Origin: Streptomyces sp. I6
GTDB taxonomy: Bacteria; Actinomycetota; Actinomycetes; Streptomycetales; Streptomycetaceae
Direction of reading: 5' to 3'
Length of the DNA stretch: 64,000 bases
NCBI GenBank assembly: GCA_003725745.1
Contig: RHDP01000001.1
Coordinates: 737,001-801,000, forward strand
Every line of letters begins with the position of its first letter. Within the stretch, counting starts at the first letter, position 1. Both the position numbers and the translations under genes were made by a program. Below the pieces are notes generated by a model that was not told the DNA's origin, did not search any database, and saw only the letters and a list, made by a program, of their open reading frames with translations. Positions 1 through 9,326 of this stretch are shown here, one piece after another.

Positions 1-104
1 GGCGGCGCAGGTACTACCGGACGATCCGTCCATTGCCGGAGAGGGTCACTCCTCGGGTCGCAGGGGGTGCCTCACGGGCCGTGGCCGGCCCACCGGTGTG
101 AGGC

Positions 105-125
105 GGAGGCGCGCCCGGCGCCTCC
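105..125. terminator. Hairpin downstream of the PH-domain gene
   Basis: Eight-base perfect stem (GGAGGCGC at 105-112, GCGCCTCC at 118-125) with a 5-base loop, about 40 bp past the stop of the minus-strand PH-domain gene. There is no T tract, as is usual for Streptomyces terminators. It probably ends the rib-his transcript. The remaining bases 1-166 hold no gene that I can see. Confidence 0.5.
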
Positions 126-166
126 GGGGCAAGAGTAATCACGAGTCCGCCCCGAGGGCAGGGGAC

Positions 167-619
167 TCAGCGGTCGTCCGTGCCGGTGCCTCGCGATTCG
201 GCGAGCAGGCGCAGGGCGCGGGCGTCCCGGATGGCGTGGTGGCGGGCGATTCCGGGCTGGATCCCGAGAGCCGGAAGGCTGGTGCCGTCACTCAGATCGA
301 GGAACACCCAGGGGTCACCCGGACGGAGGTTGACGCGGACGATCTCCGCCCACTCCAGCCTCCGCGTCCGGGTGAGGTTGACGACGGTGACGCCCCGTTC
401 GTCGGCGACGATCCTGGGGCGGCTGAGCAGCGCCAGCACCGCGAAGAACAGCACCGCGGTGAGGATGAAGCTGACCCGCTCCCCCGGGCTGAGCCGCTCC
501 AGCGCGACGGCGACGGCGGTGATCACCGCGAACATCACGGTCCCGACGGACAGCAGGACCGCCCGGGTGCGGGTGGGCCTGAAGGTCACCGGGAGCGCGG
601 GCAGCCCCTGCTGGTCCAT
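167..619 (-). CDS. PH-domain-containing small membrane protein
   Basis: About 150 residues. Two hydrophobic segments near residues 20-65 (around VLLSVGTVMFAVITAVAVAL and FILTAVLFFAVLALL) are followed by a bacterial PH-like domain in which the RIVADERGVTVVNLTRTRRL stretch and a conserved 'LEWAEI' region are typical of the family. It lies about 26 bp downstream of hisG on the same strand and is probably co-transcribed. Its function is unknown. An ATG two codons upstream (623-625) is possible, but the GGAG Shine-Dalgarno sequence is better spaced for the ATG at 617-619. Family assignment is by pattern only. Confidence 0.7.
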   Translation of the reverse strand: MDQQGLPALPVTFRPTRTRAVLLSVGTVMFAVITAVAVALERLSPGERVSFILTAVLFFAVLALLSRPRIVADERGVTVVNLTRTRRLEWAEIVRVNLRPGDPWVFLDLSDGTSLPALGIQPGIARHHAIRDARALRLLAESRGTGTDDR

Positions 620-645
620 GTACATGCTCCGTGCCGTCCCGGGCC

Positions 646-1492
646 TCAGAGGCGGCAGGCGTGGATCGCGGTCGTCAGGATCGCGCGGGCGCCGAGGTGG
701 TAGAGGTCGTCCATGATCCGCTGCGCCTCCCTGGCCGGGACCATCGCCCGGACGGCCACCCAGCCCTCGTGGTGGAGGGGGGAGACGGTCGGGGACTCCA
801 GGCCCGGGGTGAGGGCGACGGCCTGCTCCAGGTGCTCGACCCGGCAGTCGTAGTCCATCATCACGTAGGAGCGGGCGACCAGGACGCCCTGGAGGCGGCG
901 GAGGAACCGCTGCACCTTCGGGTCGTCCGGATCGGCGCCGGTGCGGCGGATGACGACGGCTTCGGAGGTGATGATCGGCTCGCCGACGACGCCGAGGCCG
1001 GCGTTGCGCAGGCTGGTGCCCGTCTCCACGACATCGGCGATGACCTGGGCGACTCCCAGTTCGATCGCGGTCTCCACGGCCCCGTCGAGGTGGACGACGG
1101 AGGCGTCGATGCCCTTGTCCGCGAGGTGCTTGGCGACGATGCCCTCGTACGAGGTGGCGATCGTGAGCCCGCCGAACTCCTCGACGCCGGAGGCCGTGCC
1201 GGGCTTGGTGGCGTAGCGGAACGTGGAGCGGGCGAAGCCGAGCTGGAGGATCTCCTCGGCACTGGCTCCGGAGTCCAGGAGCAGGTCCCGTCCGGTGATA
1301 CCGATGTCGAGGCGGCCCGAGCTGACGTAGATCGCGATGTCCCGGGGGCGCAGGTAGAAGAACTCGACCTCGTTCTCGGGTCGACGAGCACGAGTTCCTT
1401 GGAGTCCTTGCGCTGGAGATAGCCCGCCTCATGGAGCATCTCCCCGCAGGTCCGGAGAGTGAACCCTTGTTGGGGACGGCGATGCGCAGCAT
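646..1492 (-). CDS. hisG: ATP phosphoribosyltransferase (two apparent sequencing frameshifts)
   Basis: Catalyses the first step of histidine synthesis, joining ATP and PRPP. The product starts MLRIAVPNKGSL and ends with the C-terminal regulatory domain (EGWVAVRAMVPAREAQRIMD), the long histidine-feedback form. The frame is broken twice: at the CCCC run at 1442-1445 and the GGG run at 1378-1380. Adding one base to each gives a continuous protein of 282 residues, the family's normal length, so these look like sequence errors. An AAGGAAG ribosome site precedes the ATG. It follows hisE by 93 bp on the same strand and presumably shares its transcript. Confidence 0.9.
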
Positions 1493-1585
1493 GAGACGGG
1501 CTTCCTTCGGGTGCGTGGGTGCTTGCGTAGGGGTGTGCGGGTGTATCGGGGTACGGGTTCGGCGGTGGTACGGGACGAGTGTGCC

Positions 1586-1858
1586 TCAGAGATGGGCGTA
1601 GACGTCGTCGAGACTGATCCCGCGTGCGACCATCATCACCTGGACGTGGTACAGCAGCTGCGAGATCTCCTCGGCGGCGGCTTCCCCGCCCTCGTACTCG
1701 GCGGCCATCCACACTTCGGCCGCCTCCTCGACGATCTTCTTGCCGATGGCATGGACGCCCTTGTCCACCAGCTCGGCGGTGCGGGAGGTCGCGGGGTCGC
1801 CGTTGGCGGCCTTGTGCTGGAGCTCGGCGAAGAGCTCCTCGAACGTCTTCTTGGACAT
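1586..1858 (-). CDS. hisE: Phosphoribosyl-ATP pyrophosphatase
   Basis: Second step of histidine biosynthesis, hydrolysing PR-ATP to PR-AMP. The 90-residue protein is a complete single-domain HisE of the MazG-like all-alpha fold. The [18 protein letters not shown] stretch carries the acidic metal-binding residues, and [13 protein letters not shown] is the conserved C-terminal helix. It starts 33 bp after ribH ends, so the his pair appears appended to the riboflavin operon. That linkage is inferred from spacing. Confidence 0.95.
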   Translation of the reverse strand: MSKKTFEELFAELQHKAANGDPATSRTAELVDKGVHAIGKKIVEEAAEVWMAAEYEGGEAAAEEISQLLYHVQVMMVARGISLDDVYAHL

Positions 1859-1891
1859 GGTGGTCCCACCCTACGCGGAAGTGGTCTCTCC

Positions 1892-2377
1892 TCAGCGCCA
1901 GGGTTCGGATACCGACCGCAGCGTCGCCGCGGTGGCCACGGCGGCGGTGACCGCCTCGTGCCCCTTGTCCTCGCTGGAACCCTCCAGACCGGCCCGGTCG
2001 AGCGCCTGCTCCTCGGTGTCGCAGGTGAGCACGCCGAAGCCGACGGGGACGCCGGTGTCGACGGAGACCCGGGTAAGGCCCTCGGTGACGCCCTGGCACA
2101 CGTAGTCGAAGTGGGGCGTGCCGCCGCGGATGACGACGCCGAGCGCCACCACGGCGTCGTAGCCGCGTCCGGCCAGCACCTTGGCGACCACGGGGAGCTC
2201 GAAGCTGCCGGGGACCCGCAGCAGGGTCGGCTCGTCGATGCCCAGCTCGTGCAGGGCGCGCAGGGCGCCGTCGACGAGCCCGTCCATGATCTTCTCGTGC
2301 CACTGGGCCGCGATGACGGCCACGCGGAGGTCTCCGCAGTTGCGTACGGACAGTTCGGGTGCGCCCTTGCCGCTCAC
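1892..2377 (-). CDS. ribH: 6,7-dimethyl-8-ribityllumazine synthase
   Basis: Condenses the ribitylaminouracil intermediate with dihydroxybutanone phosphate to form lumazine, the penultimate step to riboflavin. 161 residues. It shows the PGSFELP substrate loop and the [15 protein letters not shown] region, with the phosphate-binding Gly-Gly-Thr and catalytic His. The GTG at 2375-2377 was chosen as start because GAGGAG lies 4-5 bases upstream. It follows ribBA by 62 bp. Some Streptomyces carry extra rib clusters, but this one is complete. Confidence 0.95.
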   Translation of the reverse strand: MSGKGAPELSVRNCGDLRVAVIAAQWHEKIMDGLVDGALRALHELGIDEPTLLRVPGSFELPVVAKVLAGRGYDAVVALGVVIRGGTPHFDYVCQGVTEGLTRVSVDTGVPVGFGVLTCDTEEQALDRAGLEGSSEDKGHEAVTAAVATAATLRSVSEPWR

Positions 2378-2439
2378 GTGTCTCCTCGTTCCTGGTTCCT
2401 GCTGGTTGTCGCAGACCTGTACTTGCCGGTTGCAGCTGC

Positions 2440-3825
2440 TTACTGGCTGCCGCAGGTCGACGCCGGCACGGGGTCGAGCCAGGGCAGGTCGTGCCCCATG
2501 CGGTCGCGCTTGGTGCGCAGATACGTCAGGTTGTGCTCGCCGGCCTGCACGGGCATGGCCACGCGGTCGAGGACCGCCAGGCCGTACCGCACCAGGGCGG
2601 CGGTCTTGTCGGGGTTGTTGGTCATCAGCCGGAGGCTGCGTACCCCGAGGTCGTCCAGGATCCGGGCGCCGGCGGCGTAGTCCCGGGCGTCGGCGGGCAG
2701 CCCCAGCTCGAGGTTGGCGTCCAGCGTGTCCCTGCCGCGTTCCTGCAGCTCGTACGCGCGGAGCTTGGAGAGCAGTCCGATGCCCCGGCCCTCGTGGCCG
2801 CGGAGGTAGACGACGACGCCGCGGCCCTCCTCGGTGACGCGCTCCATGGACTCCCGCAGCTGGGGGCCGCAGTCGCAGCGCAGCGAGTGGAAGATGTCGC
2901 CGGTCAGGCACTCGGAGTGGACGCGGACCAGGACGTCCTCGCCGTCGCCGATGTCGCCGTGGACGAGCGCGACGTGCTCGACGCCGTCCGCGGTGGATCG
3001 GTATCCGTAGGCCGTGAACGCGCCGTGCGCGGTGGGCAGGACGACCTCGGCCTCGCGGCGGACGGCCGGCTCCGTGCCGAGGCGGGCGGCCGGCTCCGTG
3101 CCACGGCGGACGGCCGGCTCCGTGCCGCGGCGGTACGCGATCAGGTCCTCGATGGAGATGATCGTGAGCCCGTGCTTGCGGGCGAACGGGACCAGCTCGG
3201 GCAGCCGCAGCATCACGCCGTCCTCGCCGGCGATCTCGACGATCGCCCCGGCGGGGCGCAGTCCGGCCAGCCGGGCGAGGTCCACGGCGGCCTCGGTGTG
3301 GCCGGGACGCACCAGGACGCCGCCAGGCCGTGCGCGCAGCGGGAAGACATGGCCGGGGCGGACGAAGTCGGCCGCGTCGGCCGTGCCGCCGGCCAGCAGC
3401 CGCAGGGTGGTGGCGCGGTCGGCGGCCGAGATGCCGGTGGTCACGCCGTGCGCGGGCCCGGCGTCGACGGAGACGGTGAAGGCCGTACTCATCGACTCGG
3501 TGTTGTGCGCCACCATCTGCGGCAGCGCGAGGCGCTCCAGCTCCTCGCCCTCCATGGGCGCGCAGATCAGTCCGCGGCACTCGCTCATCATGAACGCGAC
3601 GATGTCGGGCGTCGCCTTCTCGGCGGCGATGACGAGGTCGCCCTCGTTCTCGCGGTCCTCGTCGTCGACGACCACGACCGGCCGGCCGGCGGCGATGTCG
3701 CGGACGGCCTGCTCGACGGGATCGAGGCGGAGGTCCTCCCCGCCGCCGGCCGGGAACCACGGCGACGGGGCGAGCGGACCCGCCGGGTCCGGCAGGACGG
3801 TCGTGGGAGACGTACGGGCGCTCAT
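2440..3825 (-). CDS. ribBA: Bifunctional DHBP synthase / GTP cyclohydrolase II
   Basis: Makes both precursors for riboflavin: DHBP from ribulose 5-phosphate and the pyrimidine from GTP. The DHBP synthase domain spans about residues 35-235 ([11 protein letters not shown] acidic motif). The GTP cyclohydrolase II domain spans about 275-455, with zinc cysteines in [17 protein letters not shown] and the [12 protein letters not shown] motif. The domains are joined by a linker of three 8-residue repeats with core RGTEPA. 461 residues. The ATG at 3823-3825 overlaps the ribM stop (ATGA) and has AAGGAG upstream. Both catalytic halves look intact. Confidence 0.95.
   Translation of the reverse strand: MSARTSPTTVLPDPAGPLAPSPWFPAGGGEDLRLDPVEQAVRDIAAGRPVVVVDDEDRENEGDLVIAAEKATPDIVAFMMSECRGLICAPMEGEELERLALPQMVAHNTESMSTAFTVSVDAGPAHGVTTGISAADRATTLRLLAGGTADAADFVRPGHVFPLRARPGGVLVRPGHTEAAVDLARLAGLRPAGAIVEIAGEDGVMLRLPELVPFARKHGLTIISIEDLIAYRRGTEPAVRRGTEPAARLGTEPAVRREAEVVLPTAHGAFTAYGYRSTADGVEHVALVHGDIGDGEDVLVRVHSECLTGDIFHSLRCDCGPQLRESMERVTEEGRGVVVYLRGHEGRGIGLLSKLRAYELQERGRDTLDANLELGLPADARDYAAGARILDDLGVRSLRLMTNNPDKTAALVRYGLAVLDRVAMPVQAGEHNLTYLRTKRDRMGHDLPWLDPVPASTCGSQ
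3059..3130. repeat. Three 24-bp in-frame tandem repeats in the ribBA linker
   Basis: Three consecutive 24-bp units at 3059-3082, 3083-3106 and 3107-3130, nearly identical in DNA, encode the inter-domain linker of RibBA (core RGTEPA per unit). The unit length keeps frame, so copy number can vary without damaging either enzyme domain. Confidence 0.9.
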
Positions 3826-4466
3826 GCTGCCGCTCCTTCCAGAGCAGGGGTCGTACGGGACCGGAGCCACCAGTCGCGCATGCCCCACAGGACGAGCGCG
3901 CCGTAGATGACGTAGACGAAACCGGAGAACGCGTAGCCGTTGGCGAAGTTCAGCGGCACACCGACGATGTCGACCAGGAGCCAGGCGAACCAGAACTCGA
4001 CCATGCCGCGGGCCTGGGCGTACATGGCGACGAGGGTGCCGACGAAGATGTAGGCGTCCGGCCAGGGGTCCCACGACAGCGTGGGGTAGGCCGTGAAGAG
4101 CAGCGCGACGGCGACGGTGCCGAGCGCGGCCACGGCGAGCATGAGGCCGCGCTCGGGCCAGGTGGCGAAGCGGACGGCGATGGAGCCGTCCTGGGCCTGC
4201 TCCCGGCCCCGGTTCCACTGCCACCAGCCCCAGCCGGCCACGGCCATCACGACCACCTGCTTGCCGGCGCTGCCGGTGAGATGGGGGGCGAACGCGGCGA
4301 AGAGGATGAGGCCGGACAGGAACTGGGCGGGCCAGGTCCATATCGAGCGGCGCCAGCCGAGGGCGAGGGCGGTCAGCCCGATCACGTTGCCCGTCATGTC
4401 GGACCACTTGATGTGCTGGCCGAAGGCGGTGAACGCCTCGGAGTTCAGCCAGTCGACGACGCTCAC
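3822..4466 (-). CDS. ribM: PnuC/RibM-family riboflavin transporter
   Basis: Membrane protein of 214 residues with about six to seven hydrophobic helices, and the PnuC-family WxWxxW region ([10 protein letters not shown]) near residue 80. Many homologues are labelled nicotinamide mononucleotide transporters. Placement between riboflavin synthase and ribBA behind an FMN riboswitch matches RibM, known in Streptomyces davaonensis and Corynebacterium as a riboflavin importer, so I call it ribM. The GTG start at 4464-4466 overlaps the ribE stop (GTGA), and the stop overlaps the ribBA ATG, so translational coupling is likely. Confidence 0.85.
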   Translation of the reverse strand: MSVVDWLNSEAFTAFGQHIKWSDMTGNVIGLTALALGWRRSIWTWPAQFLSGLILFAAFAPHLTGSAGKQVVVMAVAGWGWWQWNRGREQAQDGSIAVRFATWPERGLMLAVAALGTVAVALLFTAYPTLSWDPWPDAYIFVGTLVAMYAQARGMVEFWFAWLLVDIVGVPLNFANGYAFSGFVYVIYGALVLWGMRDWWLRSRTTPALEGAAA

Positions 4467-5079
4467 TCGGCGGCCTCCCCCGCGCGGCCGGAGCGCTCGC
4501 CGAGCATCCGCTCGATGTACTTGGCGATGATGTCGACCTCGAGGTTGACCGGGTCGCCGGGCTGCTTGGTACCGAGCGTGGTCAGCGCGAGGGTGGTGGG
4601 GATCAGGCTGACGGTGAAGTGGTCGCGGCCCGCGTCGACGACGGTGAGGCTGACTCCGTCGACCGTGATGGAGCCCTTCTCCACGACGTACCGGGAGAGT
4701 TCCGCCGGGAGGGAGACCCGGACCACCTCCCAGTGCTCGGAGGGGTCCGCTCGACGATCGCGCCCGTGCCGTCGACGTGCCCCTGGACGATGTGCCCTCC
4801 GAAGCGCCCGTCGGCGACCATCGGCCGCTCCAGGTTGACCGGGGAGCCGGGGACGAGCGCGCCGAGGCTGGAGCGCTTCAGGGTCTCGGCCATGACATCG
4901 GCGGTGAACTCGCCGCCGACGGTCTCCACGACGGTGAGGCAGACGCCGTTGACGGCGATGGAGTCGCCGTGCTTGGCCCCCTCGGTGACGACGGGGCCGC
5001 GCAGTCGGAAGCGGGAGGCGTCGCCGAGGTTCTCCACAGCGGTGACCTCCCCCAGCTCTTCGACGATTCCGGTGAACAC
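4463..5079 (-). CDS. ribE: Riboflavin synthase alpha subunit (one apparent frameshift)
   Basis: Dismutates two lumazines into riboflavin. The N-terminal barrel begins with the diagnostic [10 protein letters not shown], and the second lumazine-binding repeat contains [17 protein letters not shown]. The frame breaks at the GGGG run at 4742-4745. Adding one base gives VERTPSEHWEV, the expected junction, and a protein of 205 residues. GTG start (5077-5079) lies 2 bp after the ribD stop, and the stop overlaps ribM. A true mutation is unlikely in this operon context. Confidence 0.92.
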
Positions 5080-5081
5080 TG

Positions 5082-6156
5082 TCAGGCTCCCTTGGGGACG
5101 GTGGCGGTGATGCGCAGATCGGGGCCGAGACGCACCGACTCAGCCACGTCGAGCCGCAACGCCTCGGTGATGGTGGTGATTCCGGCTTCGGCGAGGGCCG
5201 TGGGCCCCGCGCCGAGGAGTACGGGGGCGAGGTAGCCGACGACCCGGTCGACGGCGCCCGCGGCGACGAAGGACCCGGCGAGGGTGGGTCCGCCCTCGAG
5301 GAGCGCGGACCGGACCCCGCGCGCGTACAGCGCTTCGAGGAGGGCGGGGACGGACAGGCCGCGGCCGGTCCGGGGGAGCCGGAGTACGCCGGGGAGGCCG
5401 GTCTCGGCGTCCTCGGCGACGGCGACGAGGGTGGGAGCGGCGTCGTCAAGGACGCGCGCGCCCGGCCGCACGGTGCGGGCCTCGGTGTCGAGCACGACCC
5501 GCAGCGGCTGGGTGGCGCCGTCGACGCCGCGGACCGCGAGATGGGGGTCGTCGGTGCGGGCGGTACCGGAGCCGACGATCACCGCGTCGGCCTCGGCGCG
5601 CAGCCGGTGGACGTCGGCCCGGGACTCGGGGAGCTGATCCAGCGACTGGACCCGTCGGCGGCGGCGATCCGGCCGTCGAGGGTGGCGGCGTACTTCCAGA
5701 CGACGTAGGGGCGGCCCAGGCGCACGGAGGTGAGCCAGGCGGTGTTGCCCGCCGCCGCCTCCGCCTCGAGGAGCCCCTGCTCGACCCGGACGCCGGCCGC
5801 GCGCAGGGTGCCGGCACCCCCGGTGGCCTGCGGGTTGGGATCGGCGACCGCGTACACGACCCGGGCGATACCGGCCTCGGTCAGGGCCTGGGCGCAGGGG
5901 CCGGTGCGACCGGTGTGGTTGCAGGGCTCGAGGGTGACGTACGCGGTGCCGCCGCGGGCGTGCTCGCCCGCTTCCCGGAGGGCGTGGATCTCCGCGTGGG
6001 GCCCCCGGCCCGCTGGTGGAAGCCCTCGCCGACGCGGCGCCCGGACGTGTCGGTGATGACGCAGCCGACGACCGGGTTGGGGCTGGTGGAGCCAAGACCG
6101 CGGGCGGCGAGCGCGACGGCTCGGCGCATGGCGTGCGTGTCGGCTGCGGTGGCCAC
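5082..6156 (-). CDS. ribD: Bifunctional riboflavin deaminase/reductase (two apparent frameshifts)
   Basis: Deaminates and then reduces the pyrimidine intermediate of riboflavin synthesis. The N-terminal deaminase domain has the zinc motifs PHAEIHAL and TLEPCNHTGRTGPC. The C-terminal reductase has LDGRIA and the ADAVIVGSGTARTDDP stretch. Frame breaks lie in the adjoining G/C runs at about 5998-6006 and in the GGGG at 5628-5631. One added base at each gives a 358-residue protein and restores the junctions GGP-PHAEIHAL and RWISSP-ESRADVH. The GTG at 6154-6156 has a strong AGGAGGA site. It is the first gene after the FMN riboswitch. Confidence 0.92.
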
Positions 6157-6319
6157 CGGGTCCTCCTGCCTCTTCGGGCACGGACTCCGGGGCTGTCGAT
6201 GTCGACAGAGAAGCGGAGCAACACCTCGGGAAACACCGGCGTCCACGGTCCCGATCGCCCCCGGGGATACCCCTCGAGAACGATCAGCCGCTACGGCCGG
6301 CGGACCGCGAGGGCCGCCC

Positions 6320-6442
6320 GCCGCGCACTGCCTCCCATCCGGACTTTCACCGTCGGTCCAGGAATTTCACCTGGTCAACCGGCCGCTGGCTGCGGACGGG
6401 TCGCGGACTGTAACCGCCGGTTCGGAATTACACCGACCCCGG
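6320..6442 (-). promoter_or_regulatory. FMN riboswitch (RFN element)
   Basis: On the minus strand this segment carries the RFN core signatures in order: CCGGCGGTTACAGTCCGCGA, CAGGTGAAATTCCTG, ACCGACGGTGAAAGTCCGGA and TGGGAGGCAGTGCGCG. The paired ends fit the known junction structure, and the element lies about 165 nt upstream of ribD. Binding of FMN is known to switch off rib expression. The downstream leader (6157-6319) would hold the expression platform. I could not tell from inspection whether it acts on transcription or translation. Confidence 0.95.
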
Positions 6443-6848
6443 AGTGCGCTGCTGCTGATACAGGCCCAGTGTGCCATGAGCGCCCGTGGGCCGAACGGGT
6501 GATCTCGTGTGTGCTGGCTCACAGCGGCCCCGGCCGCAGGCGGACCCGGCCGGCGGGCGCCCCGTGGAAACGGACCGCGTCCGCCGCCTGCCGATGCGCA
6601 GACCGCCGGCCCGGCCGGGGCCTTCGGGCGGTGGCGGCCGGGGTGGCGGCCGGGCGGTCATCCGCGCGGGGGAGGCCGGTCACGGGAGCCGCCAGGGGCA
6701 GAGGCGGAACCCGGGCGGTCATCCGCGCGGGGGAGGCCGGGTCTGCGCGCCGGGGGGCTCCTCGGGCACCCGTGCGCCGCGCCGTCCGGCGGACCGCGCG
6801 CTCCTCGTCCGGTGGCACCGCGCGGCCGTCCGGGATCGAGGCCCGAAG
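6443..6848. other. Gene-free stretch with a 29-bp direct repeat
   Basis: About 400 bp between the FMN riboswitch and the stop of the ROK regulator. It should contain the rib operon promoter, but I could not assign -35/-10 boxes. Otherwise it holds low-complexity GC-rich sequence and a 29-bp direct repeat. Open frames here are compositional. Confidence 0.6.
6651..6740. repeat. 29-bp direct repeat, 61-bp period
   Basis: An identical 29-base sequence (begins CGGGCGGTCATCC, ends GGGAGGCCGG) occurs at 6651-6679 and 6712-6740 in noncoding DNA downstream of the ROK gene. Origin unknown; a local duplication is the simplest reading. Confidence 0.85.
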
Positions 6849-8031
6849 TCAGGGCGGGGGCGCGAAGAGATCGGCCTGCGCCGCGTCCCGCGCCGCGAGC
6901 AGCGCGCCCCGCAGCACGGCCTCGCCGCCCAGTCCCGTCGGCCGGATCCCGGTGCGCAGCGGCGACAGGACCGCCAGCCGCGCCTCCACCCGGGTGGCGA
7001 GCGCCGCGCCGCCGGCGTACCCGATCTCCCCGCCGAGCACCACGCAGCCGGGGTCCAGCACGGCGGCGACGGCGGCGGCCCCGACGGCCAGCTGCCCGGC
7101 GAGGGCGTCGAGGAAGGCGTCGCCCCGCCCCCGGGGCACTCCCCCGCCGCCGCGGCCCGTACCGCCTCCTCGGCCCGCAGCGACTCGCCGGCCTCACCCC
7201 CGATGCCGTGGAGCACGGCCAGCTCCCGGACCGCGGCCGCACCCGCCAGCGCGTGGAACCCGGCCTCGCAGCCGGTCGCGGACGGCAGCCCGCCGGTTCC
7301 GGGCACCGGCAGGAAACCGATCTCTCCGGCGCCGCCCGACGCGCCCCGCCGCAGCGCACCGCCGAGGACGACGGCGGCGCCGACCCCTGGCCGAGCCAGA
7401 GCAGCACGAAGTCGTCCAGGCCGCGGGCGGCGCCGAGACGCTGCTCGGCGACGGCGGCCAGATTGGTCTCGTTCTCCACGAGCACGGTCCCCGGAAGGCG
7501 CTGCTGGAGGGCGGCGACGAGTCCGCGGTGCCAGGCGGGCAGCGCGGTGGAGTCGCGCAGCTCCCCGGTGACCGGCTCGATCAGTCCGGGCGCTCCTATG
7601 CCGACGCTGTGCAGACTCGTGGCACCGGCCTCCCGGGCGGTTCGCTCCAGCAGGGCCGCGGCCTGCTCGACGGCCGGTTCGGTGCCGGTGCCTCCGCCGA
7701 TGGGCAGCGTCGCCTCGGCCAGCGTGGCGCCCAGCAGGTCGGCGACCACGACGGTGAGGCCCTGGGTGCGCACGTCGAGCGCCGCGAGATGGGCGCGGTC
7801 GGCGACGATGCCGTACAGCCGGGCGTTGGGTCCGCGGCGCTGTTCGCCGGCCTCTCCGACGACCCGGATCAGACCGGATTCCTGGAGCCGTTCCACCAGG
7901 TCAGCGACGGAGGGCCGGGAGAGTCCGGTGAGGGTCTTCAGCTGACCCGCCGTCAACGGGCCCTCCTGCTGGAGCAGTCGGAGCGCGAGCCGGTCGTTGA
8001 TGGCCCGGGCGGTGCTCGGGGATGCGGGCAT
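6849..8031 (-). CDS. ROK-family transcriptional regulator (two apparent frameshifts)
   Basis: An N-terminal winged helix-turn-helix (about residues 10-70, GPLTAGQLKTLTGLSRPSVA) is followed by a ROK/sugar-kinase-like domain with the VLLWLGQGVGAAVVLGG and GCVVLGGEIG regions. Breaks occur at the CCCC run at 7384-7387 and in a G/C-rich stretch near 7112-7146. One base at each gives 394 residues, a normal ROK length. The usual zinc motif CxCGxxGC is degenerate: only the last Cys is clear (ATGCEAG). It is divergent from the MFS gene with an inverted-repeat operator between, so it probably represses that transporter and itself. Ligand unknown. Confidence 0.85.
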
Positions 8032-8069
8032 GCCGGAATCCTTCCAGATCCCTGCCGGCTGGCGCTATT

Positions 8070-8090
8070 TATCAGGCAGGGTTCCTGATA
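8070..8090. promoter_or_regulatory. Candidate ROK operator (inverted repeat TATCAGG-N7-CCTGATA)
   Basis: A perfect 7-bp inverted repeat with a 7-base spacer lies in the 98-bp gap between the divergent ROK regulator and MFS transporter. It is one of the few A/T-rich spots there. Its position fits autorepression and control of the transporter. Binding is inferred from symmetry and position only. Confidence 0.7.
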
Positions 8091-8129
8091 GTTTACGCGG
8101 ACACCACGACTCCCGGGGAGGGCGGCTCG

Positions 8130-9308
8130 ATGCCGACGGAGACCGCCTACGACAGGCGACGGCTGAGCGGGGCGCGCCGGGCCGTCGCCGCCGTCTTCTG
8201 TGTGCACGGCGCCGTGACCGGCAGCTTCGCCACCCGGATCCCCTGGATCCAGGACCACGCGGGCGTCAGTGCCGGCCAGCTGGGGCTGGCCCTCGCCTTC
8301 CCCGCCGTCGGCGCCTCCCTCGCGATGCCCCTCGCCGGAGCGGTCAGCCATCGGTACGGGGCGCGCGCGGCCCTGCGGGGGCTGCTCTCGCTGTGGACGC
8401 TGTCCCTGGTCCTGCCGGCGCTCGCCCCCAACGTACAGACGCTGTGCGCAGCACTGTTCGTGTACGGCGCCACCGCCGGGATGTCCGACGTCGCCATGAA
8501 CGCCCTCGGGGTCGAGGTGGAGAACCGGCTGAACCGCTCGATCATGTCCGGCCTGCACGGGATGTGGAGTGTGGGCGCGCTCCTGGGCTCGGCGGCCGGC
8601 ACGGTCGCCGCGCATCTCGGCACCGACGCGCGGCTCCACCATCTGCTCGCGTCCGCCGTGCTGACCGCGGCCGGGCTGCTGGCCTGCCACGGCGTGCTCG
8701 ACCTGCGCGGCTCCGCGGACGAGAAACCGCCGCGGTTCGCGCTGCCGCCGAAGTCCGCGCTGGCCATCGGCGCGATCGGCTTCTGCGGGGTGTTCGCCGA
8801 GGGCGCGAGCCTGGACTGGTCGGCGGTGTACCTGCGGGACGTACTGGGCACCTCCGCGGGCCTCGCCGCCGCGTCCACCACGGCGTTCGTGCTGACCATG
8901 GCGGTGGCGCGGCTGGCCGGCGACCGCGTCGTGGACCGGTTCGGCCCGGTCGGCACGGTCCGCGCCGGCGGAGTGCTGGCGACCGCCGGAGGGGTACTGG
9001 TGGTCCTGGCGCCCCACCCGGCGGCCGCGATGGCGGGATTCGGCTGCATCGGCCTCGGTGTCGCCGTGGTGGTGCCGCTGGCGTTCGCGGCGGCCGGGCG
9101 CAGCGGGACCAACCCGAGCCTGTCGATCGCGGGCGTGGCGACGATCACCTACACCTCCGGGCTGATCGCCCCCTCCGCGATCGGCGGGATCGCCGATCTG
9201 ACCTCGCTGGTGGTGTCGTTCGGGCTGGTGACGGTACTCGCGTCCGGGCTGGTTCTGGGGGCTGGAGTGCTGCGGGCAGCGACCGGGGGCGACGCCCGGT
9301 GCACCTGA
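8130..9308 (+). CDS. MFS transporter
   Basis: 392-residue membrane protein with about 12 hydrophobic helices, resembling the YbjJ-like branch of the major facilitator superfamily. Landmarks are SFATRIPWIQDHAGVSAGQLG after the first helix, SHRYGARAAL in the helix 2-3 loop, and a central MSDVAMNALGVEVE. The ATG at 8130 follows a GGGGAGGG site. An in-frame ATG at 8022 would overlap the ROK gene and operator and was rejected. Control by the neighbouring ROK protein suggests a sugar or sugar-derivative substrate, but the sequence does not say which. Confidence 0.85.
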   Translation: MPTETAYDRRRLSGARRAVAAVFCVHGAVTGSFATRIPWIQDHAGVSAGQLGLALAFPAVGASLAMPLAGAVSHRYGARAALRGLLSLWTLSLVLPALAPNVQTLCAALFVYGATAGMSDVAMNALGVEVENRLNRSIMSGLHGMWSVGALLGSAAGTVAAHLGTDARLHHLLASAVLTAAGLLACHGVLDLRGSADEKPPRFALPPKSALAIGAIGFCGVFAEGASLDWSAVYLRDVLGTSAGLAAASTTAFVLTMAVARLAGDRVVDRFGPVGTVRAGGVLATAGGVLVVLAPHPAAAMAGFGCIGLGVAVVVPLAFAAAGRSGTNPSLSIAGVATITYTSGLIAPSAIGGIADLTSLVVSFGLVTVLASGLVLGAGVLRAATGGDARCT

Positions 9309-9326
9309 TGCACCCGGGTCACCCGA

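Noticed and set aside
631-1422. Plus-strand open frame opposite hisG.
   Set aside because: hisG is unmistakable on the minus strand; the antisense translation has no family features.
646-8031. hisG, ribE, ribD and the ROK gene as pseudogenes.
   Set aside because: Every break is one base short in a G/C run and conserved sequence resumes at once, which fits sequence error rather than decay.
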